Below are positions 39,101-43,687 of a stretch of 64,000 nt of DNA, in pieces (the stretch's first letter is position 1; every line of letters begins with the position of its first letter). Source of the DNA: Chitinophaga flava (GTDB lineage: Bacteria; Bacteroidota; Bacteroidia; Chitinophagales; Chitinophagaceae); the NCBI RefSeq assembly GCF_003308995.1, contig NZ_QFFJ01000001.1:3038001-3102000 (forward strand), read 5' to 3'. Both the position numbers and the translations under genes were made by a program. The notes under the pieces are model-generated. The model was given only the letters and a program-made list of their open reading frames with translations. It was not told the origin of the DNA and searched no databases.

Positions 39101-39376
39101 CTATTGTATCTTATACCAAGGTAATCCCTGTACACCTCCCGGATGATGAACAGCCGTCTTCAGGCTATTCCCATGAATTTCAAACCACGCAAAAGAACTA
39201 CGCCCATTAAGGTGATACACGGTAGGATAAACGCTCTCGTTGTTAATCTCAAACCAAGGTTGCGTATGCGTTCCGCTGGGATGATGAACCGTTGTAAAGA
39301 TTTGGTTATCACGAATCTCAAACTCAGCCTGTCCTCTCCATCCATCTGGATGATGCAAAGTTCTGTAGATGTACAT
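39101..39376 (-). CDS. Four-fold short-repeat protein (beta-flower-like candidate)
   Basis: A 91-residue protein made of four units of about 22 residues: each has a TxHHPxG-type turn followed by an aromatic-rich strand ending FEI (TLHHPDGWRGQAEFEI, TVHHPSGTHTQPWFEI, TVYHLNGRSSFAWFEI, AVHHPGGVQGLPWYKI). There is no signal peptide or membrane segment. The four-fold repeat of two short strands resembles what has been described as the bacterial beta-flower fold; this is inference from the pattern. Function unknown. It lies convergent to the AIPR gene, 52 bases away, and before the CRISPR arrays. Confidence 0.75.
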   Translation of the reverse strand: MYIYRTLHHPDGWRGQAEFEIRDNQIFTTVHHPSGTHTQPWFEINNESVYPTVYHLNGRSSFAWFEIHGNSLKTAVHHPGGVQGLPWYKIQ

Positions 39377-39454
39377 GTGTGAAGATTTTTTGGGTTAATA
39401 CTTTCAATGATTAAGACATTTTTATTAAAACGCAATAGGTAGATAAAGGTACTA

Positions 39455-39813
39455 TTTTTAACTCCTTGATGGTTCGATTAAAACATTCAGACCTCAAACT
39501 CAGAGAACAATGGGTAATAAGTTTCAACTCCTCAATGGTTCGATTAAAACCAGTTGGTAAATTGTAGGATACTCGTCGAATATCAAATTTCAATTCCTCT
39601 ATGGTTCGATTAAAACCGCCTATATTGCTGCTTAATGAAGCTACGACTGGCCTATTTCAATTCCTCTATGGTTCGATTAAAACGCAAATAACCTTTTGGC
39701 AGCAATAGAAAGGTATCCATTTCAATTCCTCTATGGTTCGATTAAAACCTCCTGGTACGATATGGGAATGGCATTAGCCAACGATTTCAATTCCTCTATG
39801 GTTCGATTAAAAC
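39455..39813 (-). CRISPR. CRISPR array 1, six repeats, five spacers, no cas genes
   Basis: Six 30-base repeats start at 39455, 39521, 39587, 39654, 39719 and 39784; spacers are 36, 36, 37, 35 and 35 bases and all different. Repeats 3-6 are identical (plus strand ATTTCAATTCC...GATTAAAAC); the first two are degenerate, which marks the leader-distal end and puts the leader to the right. The functional repeat is therefore on the minus strand, GTTTTAATCG...ATTGAAAT, with the 5'-handle typical of type I-B or III systems. No cas gene is present in the window. A further half-repeat may end at 39431. Confidence 0.95.
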
Positions 39814-39935
39814 CCTAATAACTTCAAACACACTCCCTTGCCCATTAAGCATTTCAGCATTCCAATTTACTAATTCTTCTGCTCAATGATCGTCGACCTC
39901 CAATAACATGATTTCCCCCAGGGATCGACGACTTT

Positions 39936-40148
39936 TTAGGATTTCTTCCGTTCCACCAGTAACTCCCTGGCTTCTACATTCAGCACCTCGGCAATGGCGA
40001 AAAGTGTTTCAATTGTAGGTTGCATCTTGTTTGTGCACCACTTCGAGACAGAGGTTCTATTAACTTTTAGCGTCTCGGCAAGCCAATTATTGGTCTTTCC
40101 CTTCTCTGCCAGAACAGCTTTAATTCTATTATATATTTTATCACTCAT
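39936..40148 (-). CDS. XRE-family transcriptional regulator between two CRISPR arrays
   Basis: A 70-residue protein consisting of a single HTH_3/XRE domain: NRIKAVLAEKGKTNNWLAETLKVNRTSVSKWCTNK gives the helix-turn-helix, and QPTIETLFAIAEVLNVEARELL completes the five-helix fold. There is no extra sensing domain. It is flanked by array 1 on its left and array 2 on its right, on the strand in which the arrays are read. It may regulate its own small locus, or array transcription; neither can be shown from sequence. Confidence 0.85.
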   Translation of the reverse strand: MSDKIYNRIKAVLAEKGKTNNWLAETLKVNRTSVSKWCTNKMQPTIETLFAIAEVLNVEARELLVERKKS

Positions 40149-40184
40149 TGCTAAAAATTAGGGGCAATCAACTCGGTAATCTTA

Positions 40185-40344
40185 ATTTCAATTCCTCAAT
40201 GATCCGATTAAAACAGTGCTGGGTTCGTTTTTAAACCTCAAGACAATGTATTTCAATTCCTCTATGGTCCGATTAAATCGCCTGGCAAAAATCCAGTGTA
40301 GCCTTTGCTATCGGATTTCAATTCCTCTATGGTCCGATTAAATA
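40185..40344 (-). CRISPR. CRISPR array 2, three variant repeats, two spacers
   Basis: Three 30-base repeats start at 40185, 40250 and 40315 with two 35-base spacers. They match array 1 except for GGTCCGATTAAAT in the second and third copies and ATGATCCG in the first. The different ends suggest drift from array 1 rather than active expansion. No cas genes. Confidence 0.9.
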
Positions 40345-40481
40345 CAGAGCCCCTCTCCACAACTACCTATTTAAAATTAGCGCATTGCATATTATAAAGC
40401 AAAATATTTGATCAACACAGCACAATAATTAGCTTTAAAAGCTATTTATTTATATTTTTGAGCTAATCAACCCCCAACATT

Positions 40482-40751
40482 ATGCACACCTCCATGTTCC
40501 ATTTCACTCATCTCACCCAAGCAGAAGAAGCCAATCCTTACCTCACGCTTCATCGTTTTTGCATGTTGATGCCGTTATGTGAAGTAAGACAAATCATGCA
40601 CAACTGGTTAATGGAATCTTTATCCGCGGAAGATACTATTTACGAAGAGGCAGCAGAAAGATCGCAGTTATTATTGATGTACAATCAGTTATTGTCGCTA
40701 ATCGATGCAGTGTATAAAATATCGTGTAGTCCTAACAGTTATACAACATAA
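40482..40751 (+). CDS. Small hypothetical protein
   Basis: An 89-residue helical protein (LTQAEEANPYLTLHRFCMLMPLCEVRQIMHNWLMESL). No domain recognised. TATTTTTG, a -7-like element, lies about 25 bases before the start. No signal peptide or membrane segment. It precedes the tRNA-array promoter by 75 bases. Confidence 0.5.
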   Translation: MHTSMFHFTHLTQAEEANPYLTLHRFCMLMPLCEVRQIMHNWLMESLSAEDTIYEEAAERSQLLLMYNQLLSLIDAVYKISCSPNSYTT

Positions 40752-40826
40752 AAAATTTAAAATACATTAAAACAAGCCACCAGTAAGCATTTAAAGATAT
40801 CTAAATTATCAAGATGAAAAAATTAT

Positions 40827-40859
40827 TTTGGAGATATTAAAAAAATTATTCCATCTTTG
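40827..40859 (+). promoter_or_regulatory. Promoter of the leader/tRNA-array/slipin unit
   Basis: TTTG at 40827-40830, a 21-base spacer and CATCTTTG at 40852-40859 (one mismatch to TAnnTTTG). Transcription should begin near 40865, about 20 bases before leader ORF 1. Confidence 0.5.
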
Positions 40860-40883
40860 CAGTGTTAAAAAAATCATAAAAAC

Positions 40884-40973
40884 ATGTACCGCAATTTTTA
40901 TCACATACCACAATTACACGCCATAGCCTCAAGAGGCTATATCGTTTGCGGGGCATGTTATGCTACAGAATAG
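40884..40973 (+). CDS. Leader peptide 1 of a candidate attenuator (29 residues)
   Basis: A 29-codon ORF starting MYRNFYHIPQLHAIA. It has four Tyr, two His and three Ile codons; two of the Ile codons are the rare ATA. Its codons 21-24 contain TTGCGGGGC (40946-40954), the same nine bases as the 3' arm of the terminator at 41015-41023. A hairpin (ATAGCCT/AGGCTAT, 40923-40940) inside the ORF could act as a pause site. The ORF reads as a sensing peptide for attenuation; translation itself is inferred. Confidence 0.55.
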   Translation: MYRNFYHIPQLHAIASRGYIVCGACYATE

Positions 40974-41030
40974 TTGAATAAACGAATTCGATATAACACA
41001 GGCCCCGCAAGAGATTGCGGGGCTTTTTAT
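40946..41030 (+). promoter_or_regulatory. Attenuator 1: antiterminator/terminator switch
   Basis: Segment A, TTGCGGGGC at 40946-40954, can pair perfectly with segment B, GCCCCGCAA at 41002-41010. B also pairs perfectly with C, TTGCGGGGC at 41015-41023, around a GAGA loop; TTTTTATTTT follows C. B-C is a terminator and A-B an antiterminator. A ribosome reaching the leader stop at 40973 would cover A and allow termination; a ribosome stalled on earlier Tyr, His or Ile codons would leave A free and allow read-through. Confidence 0.65.
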
Positions 41031-41039
41031 TTTAGAAAA

Positions 41040-41147
41040 ATGGTGAAGAATTTATCAATATATCGCATACAATTTAGCATTCGGCCACTAGGCGGCAAGC
41101 ATTACTATGCGCATAAACATCAACGACACCGGTGTATAACTGCATGA
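41040..41147 (+). CDS. Leader peptide 2 of a second attenuator (35 residues)
   Basis: A 35-codon ORF, MVKNLSIYRI ... GGKHYYAHKHQRHRC, with four His, three Tyr and four Ile codons, three of them ATA. The His/Tyr cluster HYYAHKHQRH lies just before and in the switch segment CAACGACACCGG (41121-41132). It starts ten bases after the T run of terminator 1. Same logic as leader 1. Confidence 0.55.
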   Translation: MVKNLSIYRIQFSIRPLGGKHYYAHKHQRHRCITA

Positions 41148-41201
41148 GCAATCATGTGAAAGATATCTAAAGCCGGTCGTTGCAAAATGACCGGTTTTTT
41201 T
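41121..41201 (+). promoter_or_regulatory. Attenuator 2: antiterminator/terminator switch
   Basis: Segment A2 CAACGACACCGG (41121-41132) pairs with B2 CCGGTCGTTG (41173-41182) over ten base pairs with a two-base bulge. B2 overlaps the 5' arm of a terminator: AAAGCCGGTC (41169-41178) pairs with GACCGGTTTT (41189-41198), followed by further T residues. The two structures exclude each other. Together with attenuator 1 it forms a tandem control region in front of the tRNA array. Confidence 0.6.
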
Positions 41202-41212
41202 GTTGCCCCAAT

Positions 41213-41255
41213 GGCCTGACCACAAATGTGTTTTTGGTTAAAACTCAGTCAGGCC
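41213..41255 (+). ncRNA. tRNA-derived hairpin remnant
   Basis: GGCCTGAC (41213-41220) pairs perfectly with GTCAGGCC (41248-41255), the acceptor-type ends of the tRNA-Ile found at 41452-41523, but the 27 bases between have no tRNA arms. The 3' flank continues into tRNA-His exactly as it does after the real tRNA-Ile, so this is a collapsed first copy of the duplicated unit. Confidence 0.5.
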
Positions 41256-41266
41256 AATAGTTTCAC

Positions 41267-41338
41267 GGTTTAGGTAGTTCAATGGTAGAACGTCCGATTG
41301 TGGTTCGGAAGATTAGGGTTCGACTCCCCACCTTTACC
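41267..41338 (+). tRNA. tRNA-His(GUG), copy 1, with acceptor mismatches
   Basis: Anticodon GTG at 41300-41302 in a perfect TCCGA/TCGGA stem. D arm GTTC/GAAC with GG in the loop, and T loop TTCGACT. The extra G at 41267 faces C73 at 41338, the G-1:C73 identity pair of tRNA-His. The acceptor stem has two T-T mismatches and the T stem one A-C mismatch; CCA is not encoded. It may be poorly processed or specialised. Confidence 0.75.
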
Positions 41339-41343
41339 CGACT

Positions 41344-41427
41344 GTGAGTGCTGCGATGATGGTGTATCGCAATGGTCTGTAAAACCATCGCCTTAGGGCT
41401 TAGCAGGTTCGAATCCTGTCACTCACA
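41344..41427 (+). tRNA. tRNA-Tyr(GUA), copy 1
   Basis: Perfect acceptor GTGAGTG/CACTCAC, D stem GCGA/TCGC, anticodon arm ATGGT-CTGTAAA-ACCAT with GTA at 41379-41381, long variable arm as in bacterial tRNA-Tyr, T arm CAGG/CCTG with TTCGAAT. A73 followed by CC but no A. Confidence 0.9.
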
Positions 41428-41451
41428 CCCAGTTTTGTTAACCCCGAAACA

Positions 41452-41523
41452 GGCCTGTAGCTCAATGGTTAGAGCGGCTGCCTTATACGCAGTGTGTTAC
41501 CGGTTCAAATCCGGTCAGGCCAA
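41452..41523 (+). tRNA. tRNA-Ile(UAU)
   Basis: Acceptor GGCCTG/CAGGCC (six pairs; an A-A faces at 1-72 if counted as seven), D stem GCTC/GAGC, anticodon loop CTTATAC with TAT at 41484-41486, T arm ACCGG-TTCAAAT-CCGGT. The UAU anticodon reads AUA directly; most bacteria instead use tRNA-Ile with a lysidine-modified CAU, so this species is unusual. Confidence 0.85.
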
Positions 41524-41532
41524 CAGTTTCAC

Positions 41533-41604
41533 GGTTTAGGTAGTTCAATGGTAGAACGTTCGATTGTGGTTCGGAAGATTAGGGTTCGACTCCCCACCTT
41601 TACC
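41533..41604 (+). tRNA. tRNA-His(GUG), copy 2
   Basis: Differs from copy 1 at one position of the anticodon stem (TTCGA/TCGGA, a G-T pair). The same G-1:C73 pair and the same two acceptor mismatches are kept, which argues that they are not random decay. Confidence 0.75.
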
Positions 41605-41609
41605 CGATT

Positions 41610-41696
41610 GTGAGTGCTGCGATGACGGTGTATCGCAATGGTCTGTAAAACCATCGCCTTAGGGCTTAGCAGGTTCGAATCCTGTCACTCACACCA
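41610..41696 (+). tRNA. tRNA-Tyr(GUA), copy 2, CCA encoded
   Basis: Same as copy 1 except for one base in the D loop (GACGG for GATGG). All stems are intact, and A73 is followed by an encoded CCA ending at 41696. Confidence 0.9.
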
Positions 41697-41697
41697 G

Positions 41698-41760
41698 GCT
41701 TTAGCCAAAAGAGACTTCCCTGCCAGGGAAGTAGGAATAGTCGTGTACGCAAACCAGGTG
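41698..41760 (+). ncRNA. Degenerate tRNA-Gly-like element
   Basis: A perfect anticodon-arm-like hairpin at 41714-41732: stem ACTTCC/GGAAGT, loop CTGCCAG with U33 and anticodon GCC (Gly). A short hairpin GGC-TTTA-GCC (41698-41707) precedes it. No canonical D or T arm or closing acceptor stem was found. Confidence 0.4.
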
Positions 41761-41761
41761 A

Positions 41762-41830
41762 GGGTTTCAGAGAACCCCGCAGTGCAACGGTAGTAACTGG
41801 TTGTATGCTGTTGCGGCATGAGGTATTCTT
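41762..41830 (+). ncRNA. Structured spacer with tRNA-like hairpins
   Basis: Contains GGGTT/AACCC (41763-41777) with a six-base loop and TATGC/GCATG closing TGTTGCG (about 41805-41821), which is anticodon-arm-like but lacks U33. I cannot assign a tRNA identity. Confidence 0.3.
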
Positions 41831-41841
41831 CAACATCAGGA

Positions 41842-41909
41842 TCTATGGGTAGGAGGTTCGATTCCTCCCTGTTTAAAAAAACAGTAGCTCATTTGGGTAG
41901 AGCAATAGA
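41842..41909 (+). ncRNA. Circularly permuted tRNA-like RNA with capped acceptor and open anticodon
   Basis: The order of parts is anticodon 3' strand TCTAT (41842-41846), five-base variable region GGGTA, T arm GGAGG-TTCGATT-CCTCC (41852-41868), acceptor 3' strand CTGTTT, loop AAAA (41875-41878), acceptor 5' strand AAACAG, TA at positions 8-9, D arm GCTC-ATTTGGGTA-GAGC (41887-41903), one base, anticodon 5' strand ATAGA (41905-41909). All four stems are perfect and all connectors have canonical tRNA lengths. G18G19 and the TTCGA loop needed for the tRNA elbow are kept. There is no standard tRNA reading: no TAAACAG lies upstream. The molecule would mimic a tRNA cut in its anticodon loop. Confidence 0.7.
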
Positions 41910-41917
41910 CAACAACG

Positions 41918-42001
41918 ACGGGTTCGACTCCCACCTCGCAAGAGGCTAGCCAAGTGGAAAGGCGAAGGACTGAAGATCCTTTATAGAAGCGCGCTCCTTC
42001 T
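41918..42001 (+). ncRNA. tRNA-Phe-like element, possibly also permuted
   Basis: D arm GCC-AAGTGGAAA-GGC (41949-41963) and perfect anticodon arm AAGGA-CTGAAGA-TCCTT (41965-41981) with anticodon GAA. The TTCGA-bearing T arm GGG-TTCGACT-CCC lies upstream (41920-41932), linked by CCTC-GCAA-GAGG, a short capped acceptor-like stem. Downstream is a five-pair arm AGAAG/CTTCT with a seven-base loop lacking TTCGA. Weaker than the permuted element at 41842. Confidence 0.45.
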
Positions 42002-42021
42002 CAAAAAAGCGAAACAGAAGC

Positions 42022-42063
42022 CAGGGTTATATGCCTTGTTACCGCGTCAAAAGGGCGTGGTAA
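42022..42063 (+). ncRNA. T-arm-like hairpin followed by a capped ten-pair stem
   Basis: CAGGG-TTATATG-CCTTG (42022-42038) has T-arm dimensions, and is followed directly by TTACCGCGTC / GGCGTGGTAA closed by AAAAG (42039-42063). This repeats the T-arm plus capped-acceptor plan of the permuted element, without a D arm. Confidence 0.4.
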
Positions 42064-42233
42064 AACAATCCGGTCTACACCAGCAAACAGCTGTAAATGT
42101 TTTTTAAAATCGTGTCTAATAGTCTCCTTCCGCCACTAACAGGTACGCATACACGAACTGAAAGCTGTTTCCGTGAAAACGGGATGGACAGTAACGCTGG
42201 CTTTAATTTTTCATCCCCCTAAAAAACAAAAAA

Positions 42234-43328
42234 ATGAAAAGAGTAATCATCAATGCGTACGAAATCGGGCTCGTCTTCAAAAGAGGCGTATACCAGCGCA
42301 TGCTTACCGAAGGAAGCTACTGGCTCTTCGGCGAACAGGCAGAAGTGTATAACATCAATCAGCCTTTCAACGCACCGGTAGAACTCAACATTCTCCTGCT
42401 GGATAAGGCTCTGGCCGATTCTCTGCAAGTCATCGAAGTAAAAGAAACAGAAATCGTATTGATGTATCAGAACGGTTTGCTGAAACAAGTATTGACAACC
42501 GGAAGATATACTTTCTGGAAAAGCCTGATCGAACACAAATTTGTGAAAGCTGATACCAGCAAAATAAACATCACCGAAAATATAAACAGGGCCACCCTGA
42601 ATCACAAGCTGGTACAGCCTTACGTAAGAACCATCACTGTGGAGAACTATGAAAAGGCCGTACTGCTGATCGATGGCAAATACGAGATGATACTGTCTCA
42701 GGGCGTGTATCACTGGTGGAAAAATGATATCTCCATCATGGTCAGCAAAGTGGATATCAGACAGCGGCAGCTGGAGATCAACGGACAGGAAATCCTGACC
42801 AAAGACAAGGCTGCACTGCGGATCAATGCCTGGGCACAGTACAAGGTAAATGATATCGAAAAAGCGGTGCTGGAAAACAAAGACTACGAAAAACAACTGT
42901 ACGTCCTGTTTCAGCTGGCACTGCGGGAATACATCGCTGGGCTGGGCTTCGATGAACTGTTGGAGAAAAAAGACACCTTGTCCGGCTTCATTCTGGATGC
43001 AGTGAGCAAAGGCGCGGAAGACCTCGGTACTGCCGTTGCGTCTTTCGGTATCAGGGATATCATCCTTCCCGGCGATGTAAAAGACATCATGAACCAGGTG
43101 CTTGTAGCGGAGAAAAAAGCGCAGGCCAACATCATCATGAGAAGGGAAGAAACTGCCAGCACCAGAAGCTTGCTCAATACAGCCAAACTGATGGAAGATA
43201 ATCCCATGCTGTTTAAGCTGAAAGAAATGGAATATGTGGAGAAAATAGCGGAGAAAATCAACAACATCAGTGTTTCCGGCAACGGAGTACTGATTGATCA
43301 GCTCCGGCAGATCTTCATCAGCAAATAG
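42234..43328 (+). CDS. Slipin-type SPFH/Band-7 protein
   Basis: A 364-residue SPFH protein of the slipin group. Two tandem beta-rich halves at the N-terminus repeat the same theme (AYEIGLVFKRGVYQRMLTEGSYWLFG; ENYEKAVLLIDGKYEMILSQGVYHWWK). The Band-7 core follows (TKDKAALRINAWAQYKVNDIEKAV, LREYIAGLGFDELLEKKDTL, FGIRDIILPGDVKDIMNQVL) and then the coiled-coil AEKKAQANIIMRREETASTRSLLNTAKLM. There is no N-terminal membrane helix, so it may be cytoplasmic. SPFH/slipin proteins with tRNA-like RNAs have been predicted to scaffold RtcB-type RNA repair. Here the tRNA-like array is directly upstream with no strong terminator between, so they probably share a transcript. Confidence 0.85.
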   Translation: MKRVIINAYEIGLVFKRGVYQRMLTEGSYWLFGEQAEVYNINQPFNAPVELNILLLDKALADSLQVIEVKETEIVLMYQNGLLKQVLTTGRYTFWKSLIEHKFVKADTSKINITENINRATLNHKLVQPYVRTITVENYEKAVLLIDGKYEMILSQGVYHWWKNDISIMVSKVDIRQRQLEINGQEILTKDKAALRINAWAQYKVNDIEKAVLENKDYEKQLYVLFQLALREYIAGLGFDELLEKKDTLSGFILDAVSKGAEDLGTAVASFGIRDIILPGDVKDIMNQVLVAEKKAQANIIMRREETASTRSLLNTAKLMEDNPMLFKLKEMEYVEKIAEKINNISVSGNGVLIDQLRQIFISK

Positions 43329-43332
43329 TTTT

Positions 43333-43374
43333 TTAGAAAAGAGTTAACTTCGCGGTTGACTCTTTTCTAATTTT
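43333..43374 (+). terminator. Strong terminator after slipin
   Basis: A 16-pair stem, TTAGAAAAGAGTTAAC (43333-43348) with its complement at 43355-43370 around TTCGCG, followed by TTTT. Confidence 0.9.
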
Positions 43375-43382
43375 AGCACACT

Positions 43383-43589
43383 ATGCACGGACGTAACCGA
43401 AACGATATATACCCAGGCCTGGAAGTAGCGATCATTCTCAAAAAAGACCAGCGTACCGGCAAGCGTACCTATGGTATTGTACAGGATATCCTCACCTCGG
43501 CACCCTACCATTCCCGCGGCATCAAAGTAAGGCTGGAAGACGGACAGGTAGGCAGAGTAGACGAAATAAATGTCACAGAAGAAGACTGA
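43383..43589 (+). CDS. ywbE: YwbE family protein
   Basis: A 68-residue protein with the whole YwbE/DUF2196 pattern: RNDIYPGLEVAIILKKDQRTGKRTYG, VQDILTSAPYHSRGIKVRLEDGQVGRV. The conserved small beta-barrel-like sequence suggests nucleic-acid binding, but the function is not established. TAATTTTA, near the -7 consensus, lies ten bases before the start within the slipin terminator tail. Confidence 0.88.
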   Translation: MHGRNRNDIYPGLEVAIILKKDQRTGKRTYGIVQDILTSAPYHSRGIKVRLEDGQVGRVDEINVTEED

Positions 43590-43687
43590 CATTTTCACTA
43601 CATATAAATATCAATTCTAAGGTGATGATGCCATCACCATCACGCAGAAAAGTCGTACTTTGACGACGTTTCAAGAGTGCAGATTAC

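Noticed and set aside
39885..39930. Inverted repeat TCGTCGA/TCGACGA near the XRE gene end as its terminator
   Set aside because: The short T run lies on the wrong strand for the XRE transcript, and the loop is long; it may be an operator, but there is no support.
26691..40344. cas genes belonging to the CRISPR arrays
   Set aside because: All large proteins in this stretch were assigned to the restriction-type island; none has Cas nuclease, Cas1 or Cas2 features.
40860..41201. A retron or small-RNA toxin-antitoxin locus
   Set aside because: There is no reverse transcriptase and no toxin gene; the paired leader ORFs and switching terminators explain the structure better.
41805..41821. A tRNA-Gln or tRNA-Asn from the anticodon-like hairpin TATGC/GCATG
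   Set aside because: Position 33 is not U, and no D, T or acceptor stem fits around it.
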